Assembly: GCF_902493135.1 (NCBI RefSeq)
Contig: NZ_CABUOD010000019.1
Location: forward strand, 21,267-85,266
Direction of reading: 5' to 3'
DNA from: an uncultured Parabacteroides sp.
GTDB lineage: Bacteria > Bacteroidota > Bacteroidia > Bacteroidales > Tannerellaceae
DNA length: 64,000 nt
Each line of letters begins with the position of its first letter. The first letter of the stretch is position 1. Under the pieces are notes generated by a model. It was not told the origin of the DNA. It made no database searches and was given only the letters and a program-made list of their open reading frames with translations. Both the position numbers and the translations under genes were made by a program. Of the stretch, positions 8,919-18,735 are shown one piece after another.

Positions 8919-9830
8919 ATGATAATTGCTATGGAAGAAGTAATAAAGGTCGATACAATCGATCAATATAATAAGTTATTCGGGTTGGAAACTTTGCATC
9001 CTTTGGTTGCCGTTGTCGATTTATCGAAAGCTCCGGTATGGCCGGAACATTTCCGGTTCAATTATGGTGTTTATTGCATTTATCTGAAAGATGCAAAGTG
9101 CGGGACGATTCGTTACGGACGTCAGACTTACGACTATCAGGAGGGAAGTGTTATCGCTTTCGCTCCCGGACAAATAGCCAATGTCGATATGGAACGGGGT
9201 ATGAAACCTTCGGGATTGGGATTGCTTTTTCATCCCGACTTGATTCGGGGAACGGCTTTAGGGCGCGAAATCAAACAATATTCATTTTTCTCCTACGACT
9301 CGAACGAAGCACTCCATCTTTCCGAGCGGGAACGCACTATTTTCACGGATTGCCTCGATAAGATCGGTCTTGAGTTGGAACACTCCATCGACAAGCACTC
9401 CAAACGGTTGATTGCAACCAATATCGAATTGCTGCTCGATTACTGTATGCGGTTCTATGACCGACAGTTCGAGACCCGTTCAACGGTAAACCACGATATA
9501 CTGGTACGGTTCGAGCGTTTGATGGACGAGTATTTCCAAGATGAACGCTTGCGGCAAAACGGATTGCCGTCAGTCAAATATTTTGCGGACAAAGTTTGTC
9601 TGTCGCCCAATTATTTCGGGGATTTGGTAAAAAAAGAATCGGGCAAGACAGCGCAGGAGTATATTCAGGATAAAATCATAGATGTCGCCAAAGAGCAGAT
9701 CTTGGGAACAAACAAAACGATCAGCGAAATCGCATTCGACATGGGATTCCAATACTCCCAGCATTTCAATCGCGTATTCAAGCGGAGCGTGGGATACACC
9801 CCGGCAGAATATCGGAGGATGCAGGCATAA
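8919..9830 (+). CDS. AraC-family transcriptional regulator
   Basis: 303 residues (299 if the Met at 8931 is used; the two cannot be told apart). The N-terminal two thirds form an AraC-type cupin-like sensor region; the C-terminal 100 residues carry the paired helix-turn-helix of the AraC family ('YFADKVCLSPNYFGDLVKKE' and 'ISEIAFDMGFQYSQHFNRVF'), ending 'GYTPAEYRR'. Divergently placed from the flavodoxin/aldo-keto reductase operon and therefore its likely activator, by the usual arrangement of this family. The inducer is not evident. Confidence 0.92.
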   Translation: MIIAMEEVIKVDTIDQYNKLFGLETLHPLVAVVDLSKAPVWPEHFRFNYGVYCIYLKDAKCGTIRYGRQTYDYQEGSVIAFAPGQIANVDMERGMKPSGLGLLFHPDLIRGTALGREIKQYSFFSYDSNEALHLSERERTIFTDCLDKIGLELEHSIDKHSKRLIATNIELLLDYCMRFYDRQFETRSTVNHDILVRFERLMDEYFQDERLRQNGLPSVKYFADKVCLSPNYFGDLVKKESGKTAQEYIQDKIIDVAKEQILGTNKTISEIAFDMGFQYSQHFNRVFKRSVGYTPAEYRRMQA

Positions 9831-10239
9831 TCATGGGAATGACTTTGGATATGGTTAGTATGGAAAACAAGAAATGTGATGGTAATCTATTGAATAATAG
9901 ATTTTTGAAGAAGATGAGTATAACAATGGGTAACGATATAGAAACGAGCCAACTTCTTTAGTTTGCTGTATTTTTCCATTATTTCAAATAACTCTACCAT
10001 AAAGATAATCATTCTTAATAAATATTACTCCATTTGTGCGTATCTTTGTAATTGTCATGAAACATTTGCCTGATTGAGTAGTATGGAGCCCTAAACTAAT
10101 AAAAAATATAAATGGACGTGTAGTAGATGACCTTGATAGCAGATTGTCTTCTAAATCAGAGTTTCTCCGAAATTAAGTATGGCAAGATTGACACTTATGA
10201 CACGTTAATGAGTTTGGTAAAGTAAAAAGTAATATATTT
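9831..10239. other. Gene-free stretch before the LysR gene
   Basis: 409 bp, AT-rich. Only two very short frames occur (9852-9961, about 36 codons; 10127-10225, 32 codons), without a recognisable product or promoter. Possibly the debris of a small gene; I see no RNA gene. Confidence 0.4.
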
Positions 10240-11127
10240 ATGGATTTTCGTCTGAAAGTATTTCACAGCGTAGCCACGAATTTGAGCTTTACGAAGGCTT
10301 CAAAAGAGTTGTTTATCAGTCAGCCAGCCATCAGCAAGCATATTCATGAATTGGAGGTGCAATATAAAACACCCTTGTTCGATCGGGTGGGAAGCCATAT
10401 CGGACTGACCCATGCGGGTGAATTGTTGTTGTCGCATACGAAACAGCTGTTGGCTGCATACCGGCAGATGGATTTCGAGATGAACCTGTTGACGGATAAT
10501 TTTGCCGGGGAACTGCGGTTGGGGGCAAGTACGACGATTTCCCAATATGTGCTGCCGCCTGTCCTCGCCTCTTTTATCAAGAAGTTCCCGGAGATAAAAG
10601 TCTCTTTGCTGAACGGGAACAGCCGCGATATCGAACAGGCCTTGCGGGAGGGAAAGATCACCCTCGGTCTGGTCGAAGGAACGGCGCACCAGAGCACGCT
10701 TCACTATACCCCTTTTATGAGAGACGAACTGGTCGTCGTGGCGCATACGGGCAGTTCATTGGCGGCCTATAACGAGATTTCGCTCGAACAGCTCCGTACG
10801 CTGCCTCTTGTCCTGCGCGAAAACGGTTCGGGAACGCTGGATGTGGTGGAAGCTGCCCTGGCGGAACATCAGGTGAAACTTTCGCAACTGAATGTGGTGT
10901 TGCAGATGGGGAGTACGGAAAGTATTAAGTTGTTTTTGGAGAACTCCGAGGCGTTGGGAATTGTTTCTATCCGTGCCGTGACCCGCGAATTGATGTCCGG
11001 CAGGCTGAAGGTGATCGAAGTGGAGGGGTTCCGCGCCGAACGGATGTTTACCTTTGCCGAGCCGCAGGGACAGAACGGGGGAGTGGAAGAGAGCTTCATC
11101 CGATATGCCTGCCAAAACTGGCGATAA
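10240..11127 (+). CDS. LysR-family regulator next to yeiH
   Basis: 295 residues. N-terminal winged helix-turn-helix (about residues 3-62, 'LSFTKASKELFISQPAISKH') and a two-lobed substrate-binding domain beginning near residue 90 ('GELRLGASTTISQYVLPPVL'). This is the CysB/YeiE-like branch in appearance. It lies upstream of and in the same direction as the YeiH-type transporter, the same pairing as yeiE-yeiH in enterobacteria, so regulation of that transporter is likely; the ligand is unknown. Confidence 0.9.
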   Translation: MDFRLKVFHSVATNLSFTKASKELFISQPAISKHIHELEVQYKTPLFDRVGSHIGLTHAGELLLSHTKQLLAAYRQMDFEMNLLTDNFAGELRLGASTTISQYVLPPVLASFIKKFPEIKVSLLNGNSRDIEQALREGKITLGLVEGTAHQSTLHYTPFMRDELVVVAHTGSSLAAYNEISLEQLRTLPLVLRENGSGTLDVVEAALAEHQVKLSQLNVVLQMGSTESIKLFLENSEALGIVSIRAVTRELMSGRLKVIEVEGFRAERMFTFAEPQGQNGGVEESFIRYACQNWR

Positions 11128-11181
11128 CCTGATGTTATACTCTATAAAAACATATTAGGAAAGGATAGAGGAAAAAAGCCT

Positions 11182-11189
11182 TACTTTTG
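11182..11189 (+). promoter_or_regulatory. -7 box of the YeiH-type transporter gene
   Basis: TACTTTTG, 41 nt before the ATG at 11231. It indicates that the transporter has its own start site and is not only read through from the LysR gene. Confidence 0.5.
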
Positions 11190-11230
11190 TCACGGTTTTA
11201 AAAAATAATGGATTTTAAACTTGATTGAAT

Positions 11231-12277
11231 ATGTTTAGCGAAAAAAGGAGTAACGTACTTCATGGCATTCTGTTGATCGCCCTTTTCTCTTGTTCTGCTT
11301 TTTACATAGCAGAGTTTCCCTTTGTCAAAAATCTATCCTTCAGTCCTCTGATCGTCGGTATCCTGTTGGGAATGGTATATGCGAATAGTTTGCGCAACCA
11401 TCTGCCTGAGACATGGGTGCCCGGTATTTTGTTTTGTACGAAGCAGGTGTTGCGTGCCGGTATCGTGTTGTATGGTTTCAGGCTGACATTCCAGAGCGTG
11501 GTCGAGATCGGGCTTCCGGCCATCCTGATCGATGCGATTATAGTGGCGGCTACCATATTCATAGGTTTGTTTGTCGGGCGTTTGCTGAAAATGGATAAAG
11601 ATCTCGCTTTGCTGACATCCACCGGTAGCGCGATCTGTGGGGCTGCCGCCGTATTGGGAGCCGAGCCGGTCGTGAAAAGCGAGCCGCATAAAACAGCGGT
11701 GGCTGTTTCGACAGTCGTTATTTTCGGCACTTTGTCGATGTTTATCTATCCGGCCATGTACCGTGCAGGCATATTGGACCTGACACCTGAACAGATGGGG
11801 CTTTATACCGGATCGACCTTGCACGAGGTGGCGCATGTCGTGGGAGCGGGGAATGCTATGGGAAAAGAAATTTCGGATACGGCCATTATCGTGAAAATGA
11901 TTCGGGTCATGATGCTGGCTCCCGTCTTGGTGATAATGAGTTTTGCTTTGGCGCGTACTGCCGTGAAAACCGTATCCGGTGGCGTAAAGGGAACGGCTGC
12001 TGCTCCCGCAAAACGGGGCAAGATCACGATCCCCTGGTTCGCTTTCGGTTTTCTGGCCGTGATCGGTTTCAACTCTTTTGACCTGTTGCCTCATACGGTT
12101 GTGGACGGGATCAATAATATAGATACGTTTATGTTGACGATGGCGATGACGGCGTTGGGAACGGAAACCAGCATCGAAAAGTTTAAAAAAGCCGGGGCGA
12201 AGCCTTTTATCTTGGCGGCAGTATTGTATGTCTGGTTGTTAGGCGGCGGCTATTTATTGGCGAAGTATTTGGTTTAA
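11231..12277 (+). CDS. YeiH/UPF0324-family membrane transporter
   Basis: 348 residues with about 10 membrane segments. Family signatures are the 'PLIVGILLGMVYANSL' segment, 'STGSAICGAAAVLGAEPVVK' and 'LHEVAHVVGAGNAMG'. Members are putative sulfate or sulfur-compound exporters; no substrate is firmly known. I use the ATG at 11231; a TTG two codons upstream is in frame but less likely. Downstream of a LysR gene and own promoter. The large cytoplasmic Lys/Ala-rich loop is at about residues 245-265. Confidence 0.88.
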   Translation: MFSEKRSNVLHGILLIALFSCSAFYIAEFPFVKNLSFSPLIVGILLGMVYANSLRNHLPETWVPGILFCTKQVLRAGIVLYGFRLTFQSVVEIGLPAILIDAIIVAATIFIGLFVGRLLKMDKDLALLTSTGSAICGAAAVLGAEPVVKSEPHKTAVAVSTVVIFGTLSMFIYPAMYRAGILDLTPEQMGLYTGSTLHEVAHVVGAGNAMGKEISDTAIIVKMIRVMMLAPVLVIMSFALARTAVKTVSGGVKGTAAAPAKRGKITIPWFAFGFLAVIGFNSFDLLPHTVVDGINNIDTFMLTMAMTALGTETSIEKFKKAGAKPFILAAVLYVWLLGGGYLLAKYLV

Positions 12278-12322
12278 CATAAATTGCTTGCTACAGTGGT
12301 GAAGGAGTGTCCTATAAATTAT

Positions 12323-12330
12323 TACCTTTG
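12323..12330 (+). promoter_or_regulatory. -7 box of the PBP gene
   Basis: TACCTTTG, 27 nt upstream of the GTG start at 12358. Confidence 0.55.
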
Positions 12331-12357
12331 TGCCCAAAACAAGAAAGATAGAGAAAA

Positions 12358-14703
12358 GTGGCTTCAAAGGTAACAAAAGGTATTATAATTTCGTTCTGGG
12401 TGCTGTTTGCCATAGCAGTAGGTGCTGTAGTTTTATTGTTTTCAGCGATAGCCAAAGGCTCGATAGGCTATATGCCTCCGGTCGAACAGCTTGAAAATCC
12501 GATTGATAAATATGCTTCGCAAGTGATATCATCGGATGGAAAGACACTCGCAACTTATGCCCACAGTCAGGATAATCGTATTTTTGTCAACTATAACGAC
12601 CTTTCGCCGGATTTGGTGAAAGCATTGATCGCAACCGAGGATGTCCGTTTTGTGGAGCATAGCGGTATCGACGCGCAGGGACTGTTCCGTGCGGTCGTGA
12701 AACGTGGAATCCTGATGCAGAAAAGTGGCGGTGGCGGTAGTACCATTACGCAGCAGTTGGCTAAACAGCTTTTCTCGCCGAGCGCCGACAATGTGATGGA
12801 ACGTCTGTTCCAGAAGCCGATCGAATGGGTGATTGCCGTTCAGTTGGAACGCTTTTATACGAAGGAAGAGATCATTAATATGTATCTGAACAAGTTCGAC
12901 TTCCTTTATAATGCAGTCGGCATCCAGTCGGCTGCCCGCGTTTATTTCGGAAAAACACCCAAGACATTGAAGATCGAGGAAGCGGCGACGCTGGTCGGGA
13001 TGTGTAAGAATCCTTCTTATTTCAATCCTGTGCGTCATAATGAACGGACACGCGGGCGTCGGAATACGGTTCTGGAACAAATGCTGAAAGCCGGTTACAT
13101 CACACAGGCCGAGTGCGATTCTCTGAAAAAGTTGCCTCTTACCGTACATTTCAACCGTATGGACCATAAAGACGGTTTGGCGCCTTATTTCCGCGAGTTC
13201 CTGCGTCTGACCTTGACGGCGAAGAAGCCTGAACGCAAAAATTACCGGGGATGGCAGATGCAGCAGTTCAAGGAAGACTCGCTTGCTTGGGAAACAAACC
13301 CGATGTATGGCTGGTGTAATAAAAACAAGAAACCTGACGGAGAGTTTTATAACCTGTACACGGACGGGTTGAAAATCTATACGACGATCGATTCCCGTAT
13401 GCAGAAATATGCCGAAGATGCTGTTCGTGAACATATCGGGGAGTATTTGCAGCCTGCTTTCTTCAAGGAAAAGAAAGGCAAGAATTATGCTCCGTTCTCA
13501 CGTGATTTGCGGCAAGGTGAAGTCGATACGATCTTTATGCGTGCGATGCATCAGACAGATCGTTACCGCGCGATGAAAAAAGGCGGAGCGAGTGAAAAGG
13601 AGATCAAGGCGGCTTTCAACGAACCTGTCGAAATGCGTGTCTTCAGTTGGAACGGAGCGATCGATACGATCATGTCACCGATGGACTCGATCCGTTATCA
13701 TAAGAGTTTCCTGCGTACCGGGTTTATGTCGATGGACCCGCGTACCGGTCATGTGAAGGCTTATGTAGGAGGCATCGATTATAATGATTTCCAATACGAC
13801 ATGGTGAATGGAGGACGACGCCAGATCGGTTCTACTATCAAGCCGTTCCTCTATTCGCTGGCGATGATCGAGGGGATCAGCCCTTGCGACGAGATGCTGC
13901 ATGTTCAACAACGGTTGACCGATGAGAACGGCAGGCTTTGGGAACCCCGTAATGCGAATAAGAAACTGATAGGAGAAATGGTTTCCGTACAGTGGGGGTT
14001 GCAGAACTCGGACAACTGGGTGACTGCCTGGTTGATGAGCCAGTTGTCTCCTTATACGTTCGTCCGTCTGCTGCATTCGTTCGGCTTGAAGAACGAGATG
14101 GACCCGGTGATTTCGATTTGTCTGGGTACTCCGGACGTGTCGGTGGGCGAGATGGTCAGTGCCTATACGACTTTTGCCAATAAAGGAATCCGTGTAGAGC
14201 CGTTGTACGTGACCCGTATAGAAGATATGTCCGGAAATACGATTGCCAACTTCAACCCCCAGATGAGCGAGGTGTTGACGGAAGATGCTTCCTATAAGAT
14301 GCTTCACATGCTGAAAAACGTTATAGACGGCGGCACCGGTAGCCGTGTCCGCTTCCGTTACGGCATCAAAGCGCCGATGGGAGGAAAGACCGGTACGACA
14401 CAGAACAACTCCGACGGTTGGTTTATGGGCTTTACGCCGAGCCTGGTGTCCGGTGTCTGGGTCGGTGGCGAAGACCGTTCCATCCACTTCGACCGGATGG
14501 CGGAAGGACAGGGAGCCAGCATGGCTCTGCCGATCTATGGGCTTTATATGCAGAAAGTCTATGCCGATAAAACGTTGGGCTATTCGCAGGAAGAAGATTT
14601 CGAGATCCCCGAACAATATCAGAATCCGTGTAAGATGACCTCCGAGGAAGAACGGAAGCAGACGCCGACAGACGTGGGGGGCATCGATAAGATGTTCGAG
14701 TAA
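12358..14703 (+). CDS. Class A penicillin-binding protein (PBP1A type)
   Basis: 781 residues; bifunctional peptidoglycan synthase anchored in the inner membrane. Order: membrane segment (about 10-32), GT51 transglycosylase domain with catalytic Glu94 ('ATEDVRF') and 'GGGGSTITQQLAKQ', then the transpeptidase with Ser492-x-x-Lys495 ('STIKP'), Ser551-Asp-Asn553 and Lys677-Thr-Gly. All active-site motifs are intact. Translation appears to begin at GTG (12358): no ATG lies nearby in frame, and a promoter box 27 nt upstream fits this start. Single-gene unit closed by a hairpin terminator. Confidence 0.95.
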   Translation: MASKVTKGIIISFWVLFAIAVGAVVLLFSAIAKGSIGYMPPVEQLENPIDKYASQVISSDGKTLATYAHSQDNRIFVNYNDLSPDLVKALIATEDVRFVEHSGIDAQGLFRAVVKRGILMQKSGGGGSTITQQLAKQLFSPSADNVMERLFQKPIEWVIAVQLERFYTKEEIINMYLNKFDFLYNAVGIQSAARVYFGKTPKTLKIEEAATLVGMCKNPSYFNPVRHNERTRGRRNTVLEQMLKAGYITQAECDSLKKLPLTVHFNRMDHKDGLAPYFREFLRLTLTAKKPERKNYRGWQMQQFKEDSLAWETNPMYGWCNKNKKPDGEFYNLYTDGLKIYTTIDSRMQKYAEDAVREHIGEYLQPAFFKEKKGKNYAPFSRDLRQGEVDTIFMRAMHQTDRYRAMKKGGASEKEIKAAFNEPVEMRVFSWNGAIDTIMSPMDSIRYHKSFLRTGFMSMDPRTGHVKAYVGGIDYNDFQYDMVNGGRRQIGSTIKPFLYSLAMIEGISPCDEMLHVQQRLTDENGRLWEPRNANKKLIGEMVSVQWGLQNSDNWVTAWLMSQLSPYTFVRLLHSFGLKNEMDPVISICLGTPDVSVGEMVSAYTTFANKGIRVEPLYVTRIEDMSGNTIANFNPQMSEVLTEDASYKMLHMLKNVIDGGTGSRVRFRYGIKAPMGGKTGTTQNNSDGWFMGFTPSLVSGVWVGGEDRSIHFDRMAEGQGASMALPIYGLYMQKVYADKTLGYSQEEDFEIPEQYQNPCKMTSEEERKQTPTDVGGIDKMFE

Positions 14704-14730
14704 AGGGCGATTTGCCTTAGAGTGCAATTA

Positions 14731-14779
14731 AAATGCATGGTTATGGAATTGTCATTCCATGCCCATGCATTTCTTTTTT
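14731..14779 (+). terminator. Long hairpin terminator after the PBP gene
   Basis: AAATGCATGG (14731-14740) pairs with CCATGCATTT (14763-14772), with an inner ATGGAAT/ATTCCAT stem, followed by a T run (14774-14780). It separates the PBP gene from the glp operon. Confidence 0.75.
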
Positions 14780-14834
14780 TATGCCTGTGTGTTTCTTTTT
14801 TATGCCGTTGGAACCATAATCGGAATTTATTTGT

Positions 14835-14842
14835 TAGATTTG
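14835..14842 (+). promoter_or_regulatory. -7 box of the glp operon
   Basis: TAGATTTG, 16 nt before the first ATG at 14859. Confidence 0.5.
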
Positions 14843-14858
14843 TAAGTGTTAACTTTTA

Positions 14859-16436
14859 ATGACGCGGGATATGGAACGGGAATCTATCATTTCTCAATTG
14901 TATGACAAAGGCAAGATCTTTGATTTTGTCGTGATTGGCGGCGGCGCTACCGGTCTGGGTGTGGCGCTCGACGCCGTGACCCGCGGATACAGTGTGGCTT
15001 TGTTTGAGCGCTCGGACTTTACGAAGGGAACTTCCAGCCGGAGTACGAAACTGGTGCATGGAGGTGTCCGTTATCTGGCACAAGGCGATATCGCTTTGGT
15101 TCGTGAAGCGCTTCGTGAACGGGGGTTGCTCCGGCATAATGCTCCCCATTTAGTGAAAGACCAACTTTTCCTGATCCCTTGCTACCGTTGGTGGGAGGGA
15201 CCTTTTTATACGGTCGGGCTGGTACTTTATGATCTGATGGCGCGTGGTCTCAGTCTCGGAAGATCTGTCTGTATCGGTCCTAAACGGGCGGTCCGGACAG
15301 TCCCGATGCTCCGCCGCGAGGGGATGACGGCGGGTGTGCTTTATCATGACGGGCAGTTTGACGATTCGCGCCTGGCCATTAACCTCGTGCGTACGGCGGT
15401 CGATGCCGGTGCATGTGTCTTGAATTATATGAATGTAATCTCTCTCCTGAAAGAAGAAGGCAAAGTGTCCGGTGTGCAGGTCCGTGACGAAGAAACGGGT
15501 ACGGTCTATTCCGTAAAGGCCCGTTCCGTGATCAATGCAACAGGTGTTTTTGCCGATGATATCCTGCAGATGGACAAGCCGGGCAATCGCCCGACCGTGC
15601 GTCCCAGCCAGGGAGTGCATCTGATTTTAGATGCTTCTTTCCTGGAAAGCGATTGTGCCGTGATGATCCCGAAGACATCCGACGGGCGTGTGCTCTTTGC
15701 CGTCCCCTGGCATAATAAGGTGGTAGTCGGCACGACCGACACGTTGATGGAGCATGCCGAGACGGAACCGGTCGCACTCGAACAGGAAATACAATTTATA
15801 CTCGATACCGCAGGGAAGTACCTGACACGGGCTCCCCGGCGGAGCGATGTCCTCTCCGTGTTTGCCGGCCTCCGACCGCTTGCGGCTCCCCGTAATGAGG
15901 GTAAGAAGACAAAGGAGATCTCCCGGAGCCATAAACTGATCCGGGAAAAGTCCGGTTTAATAACGATTATCGGGGGAAAATGGACGACATACAGGAAGAT
16001 GGCGCAGGATACGTTGGACTATGCGATCCGTTATATGCATATCCCGACACGGGAGTGTGTGACGGAGCATTATCCGGTTCACGGTTCCCGTCCGAATCCG
16101 GATTTCTCCGATCCGTTGTATGTTTACGGGACGGATGCGGACGAGATACGGGTTTTAACGGCTTCCTCGCCGGAGATGGGCGAAAGGCTGCATCCCCAAT
16201 ACGCTTTTACCAGAGGAGAGATCGCCTGGATCGTGCGGAACGAAATGGCCCGGACCCTGGAGGATGTCTTGGCACGCCGGTTGCGTGTGCTCTTTATGGA
16301 TGCACGTGCCGCGATGCAAATGGCTCCTGCCGTGGCCGCTGTTTTAGCAAAGGAACGGGGAAAGGACGAAACATGGCAGGCCGCCCAGCTTAAAGACTTC
16401 GAGCGGGTAGCATCAAATTATATATTGAATGGATAA
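14859..16436 (+). CDS. glpD: FAD-dependent glycerol-3-phosphate dehydrogenase
   Basis: 525 residues. Oxidises glycerol-3-phosphate to dihydroxyacetone phosphate at the membrane, passing electrons to quinone. FAD-binding motif 'FVVIGGGATGLGVALDAVTR' at residues about 25-45, then 'FTKGTSSRSTKLVHGGVRYL', typical of GlpD/GlpA, and a C-terminal DAO-type domain from about residue 400. Followed by glpK (18 nt) and glpF (31 nt) in one operon. Start could be the Met at 14859 or at 14871. It is a one-piece GlpD-like enzyme rather than the anaerobic GlpABC, since no B or C subunits follow. Confidence 0.92.
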   Translation: MTRDMERESIISQLYDKGKIFDFVVIGGGATGLGVALDAVTRGYSVALFERSDFTKGTSSRSTKLVHGGVRYLAQGDIALVREALRERGLLRHNAPHLVKDQLFLIPCYRWWEGPFYTVGLVLYDLMARGLSLGRSVCIGPKRAVRTVPMLRREGMTAGVLYHDGQFDDSRLAINLVRTAVDAGACVLNYMNVISLLKEEGKVSGVQVRDEETGTVYSVKARSVINATGVFADDILQMDKPGNRPTVRPSQGVHLILDASFLESDCAVMIPKTSDGRVLFAVPWHNKVVVGTTDTLMEHAETEPVALEQEIQFILDTAGKYLTRAPRRSDVLSVFAGLRPLAAPRNEGKKTKEISRSHKLIREKSGLITIIGGKWTTYRKMAQDTLDYAIRYMHIPTRECVTEHYPVHGSRPNPDFSDPLYVYGTDADEIRVLTASSPEMGERLHPQYAFTRGEIAWIVRNEMARTLEDVLARRLRVLFMDARAAMQMAPAVAAVLAKERGKDETWQAAQLKDFERVASNYILNG

Positions 16437-16454
16437 CCAAATGAAACGGAAGAT

Positions 16455-17957
16455 ATGAATTTCAGAAATAAATACGTGCTGGCTATCGACCAGGGCACGA
16501 CCTCTTCGAGAGCCATTCTTTTCAGCCATCAGGGCAATATCATCACGCTGGCGCAGAAAACATTCCAGCAGTATTTTCCTAAGCCCGGCTGGGTCGAACA
16601 TGATCCGAACGAGATTTGGTACACGCAATCGTCAGCCATCAAGGAGGCTATGGCCAAAGCGGATGTGACGGATGCGCATATCGCCTGCATCGGCATTGCC
16701 AACCAGCGCGAAACGACGATCATATGGGACCGGGAGACCGGCTTTCCGGTCTATAACGCCATCGTCTGGCAGGACCGGCGTACGGCAGACTATTGCGAGG
16801 AGTTGAAAGCAAAGGGGTATGCTTCCCTGATCCAGCAGAAGACGGGATTGGTGATCGATGCGTATTTCTCTGCCACGAAGATACGTTGGATCCTGGATCA
16901 TGTGAAGGGTGTCCGGGAACGTGCCGAGCGTGGGGAACTTTGTTTCGGTACGGTCGACTCCTGGCTGGTCTGGAAACTGACCCGCGGGACTGAATTTATT
17001 ACGGATATCACGAATGCCTCCCGTACGATGCTGTTCAATATCCATACGCAGGAATGGGATAAGGAGCTGCTCGACCTTTTCCAAATCCCGGCCTCCATGA
17101 TGCCGGAAGTGAAGAGCAGCAGCGAGGTCTATTGCGAGACTTCCACCCCTGTCTTTAAGACCGGCATCCCGGTTTCGGGGATGGCGGGTGACCAGCAAGC
17201 CGCCCTGTTCGGGCAACTGTGTACGGATATCGGCATGATCAAGACGACATACGGGACTGGATGTTTTATGATCCTGAATACCGGAAGCAAGCCCGTTTTG
17301 TCTCAGAATAACCTGTTGACGACGATTGCCTGGAAGTTGGACGGGAAAGTGACGTACGCGCTGGAAGGAAGTGTTTTTGTCGGGGGTGCGGTCGTCCAAT
17401 GGTTGCGTGACGAGTTAGGGCTGATACAGAGCGCCGCCATCACGGAACAACTGGCCAATTCCGTGCCGGACAACGGAGGTGTCTATTTTGTCCCGGCGCT
17501 GACCGGGTTGGGGGCTCCTTACTGGGATCAGTATGCCCGTGGCGCCATCATCGGGATCACACGCGGAACGAGTACCGCCCATCTGACCCGTGCCGCCCTG
17601 GAAGGTATTTGCTACCAGGTGTATGATGTCCTGATGGCAATGGAAAACGATATACATGCCAAGCCGAAAGAGATCCGCGTGGATGGCGGGGCGATTGCCA
17701 ATAACTTCCTGATGCAATTCCAGGCGGATATCTGCCGTTGTCCGGTGGTCCGTCCGCGCGTCCTCGAAACGACGGCTTTGGGCGCCGCCTATCTGGCAGG
17801 ATTGTCGATCGGCTACTGGAAAGATGTGGACGAGCTGAAAGAACAGTGGTCCTTGGATAATATCTTTAGTGCCGAAATGCATGAAGAGACGGCCGAGGCC
17901 TTGCTGACCGAATGGCATAAGGCGGTCGGGAGGAGCTTGAACTGGGCGGCGGAGTAA
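16455..17957 (+). CDS. glpK: Glycerol kinase
   Basis: 500 residues; phosphorylates glycerol to sn-glycerol-3-phosphate with ATP, in the cytoplasm. FGGY-family kinase: N-terminal 'AIDQGTTSSRAILF' phosphate loop, 'GIANQRETTIIWD', 'NAIVWQDRRT', and the C-terminal 'VDGGAIANNFLMQFQADIC' signature. Full length. Central gene of the glp operon, between the dehydrogenase that uses its product and the facilitator that brings in its substrate. Confidence 0.97.
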   Translation: MNFRNKYVLAIDQGTTSSRAILFSHQGNIITLAQKTFQQYFPKPGWVEHDPNEIWYTQSSAIKEAMAKADVTDAHIACIGIANQRETTIIWDRETGFPVYNAIVWQDRRTADYCEELKAKGYASLIQQKTGLVIDAYFSATKIRWILDHVKGVRERAERGELCFGTVDSWLVWKLTRGTEFITDITNASRTMLFNIHTQEWDKELLDLFQIPASMMPEVKSSSEVYCETSTPVFKTGIPVSGMAGDQQAALFGQLCTDIGMIKTTYGTGCFMILNTGSKPVLSQNNLLTTIAWKLDGKVTYALEGSVFVGGAVVQWLRDELGLIQSAAITEQLANSVPDNGGVYFVPALTGLGAPYWDQYARGAIIGITRGTSTAHLTRAALEGICYQVYDVLMAMENDIHAKPKEIRVDGGAIANNFLMQFQADICRCPVVRPRVLETTALGAAYLAGLSIGYWKDVDELKEQWSLDNIFSAEMHEETAEALLTEWHKAVGRSLNWAAE

Positions 17958-17988
17958 TAGGCAATTTATACATCATAAATCTAATATC

Positions 17989-18726
17989 ATGACTCCATTT
18001 ATAGCGGAATTTTTAGGAACCATGCTTCTGATCCTGATGGGAGGAGGCGTTGTGGCGAATGTGTGCCTGAGTAAGACGAAAGGGCACGGTGCAGGCTGGA
18101 TGGCCATTACGACAGCCTGGGCTTTGGGCGTGTTCATAGGCGTAGTGGTGGCCGGCCCCTATAGCGGGGCGCATCTGAATCCGGCTGTTTCCATCGGGTT
18201 GGCTATCGGGGGTACTTTCCCCTGGTGCGATGTGTGCCATTATATTATAGCCCAAATGTCAGGGGCGGCTTTAGGGGCGCTTTTGGTCTGGCTTGTCTAT
18301 AAAGACCACTTCGAGGCGACGGACGATCCGGACGCGATGTTGGGTGTCTTCTGCACCAGTCCGGCGATAAAGAACCCGGCCATTAATTTCCTGACGGAAG
18401 CGGTCGGAACGTTTGCCTTGATGTTCGTCGTGTTTTATATCACGGGCGGCGAGCTTTCTTTGAAGGATAGCAATAGCACGTTACCGATCGGGTTGGGTTC
18501 CGTAGGGGCGTTGCCGGTGGCGTTTACCGTTTGGGTGATCGGGTTGTCGTTGGGCGGTCCGACCGGTTATGCGATCAATCCGGCACGCGACCTGGCTCCC
18601 CGTTGCATGCACGCCCTTTTGCCGATAAAAGGGAAAGGCGGGAGCCAGTGGGGATATGCCTGGGTCCCGGTCTTAGGACCGATCGCAGGGGCGGCCGTAG
18701 CAGCTATGTTGTATTATATTCTATAA
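17989..18726 (+). CDS. glpF: Glycerol facilitator (aquaglyceroporin)
   Basis: 245 residues; MIP-family channel for glycerol in the inner membrane. Six membrane segments and two half-helices with NPA motifs: 'HLNPAVSIG' (about residue 65) and 'AINPARDLAP' (about 195), where the second carries the Asp seen in glycerol-type channels ('NPARD'). Third gene of the glp operon; only 9 nt separate it from the polysaccharide lyase that follows. Confidence 0.95.
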   Translation: MTPFIAEFLGTMLLILMGGGVVANVCLSKTKGHGAGWMAITTAWALGVFIGVVVAGPYSGAHLNPAVSIGLAIGGTFPWCDVCHYIIAQMSGAALGALLVWLVYKDHFEATDDPDAMLGVFCTSPAIKNPAINFLTEAVGTFALMFVVFYITGGELSLKDSNSTLPIGLGSVGALPVAFTVWVIGLSLGGPTGYAINPARDLAPRCMHALLPIKGKGGSQWGYAWVPVLGPIAGAAVAAMLYYIL

Positions 18727-18735
18727 TTATATGCC

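Noticed and set aside
10127..10225. 32-codon frame before the LysR gene ending 'YGKIDTYDTLMSLVK'
   Set aside because: Looks somewhat protein-like but has no promoter, no ribosome site and no recognisable family; listed only as possible debris.
11333..12094. A 253-codon minus-strand frame in the YeiH gene
   Set aside because: Extremely His/Gln/Arg-rich complement of a membrane protein gene.
13675..14727. A 350-codon minus-strand frame within the PBP gene
   Set aside because: Shadow of the transpeptidase domain; composition not protein-like.
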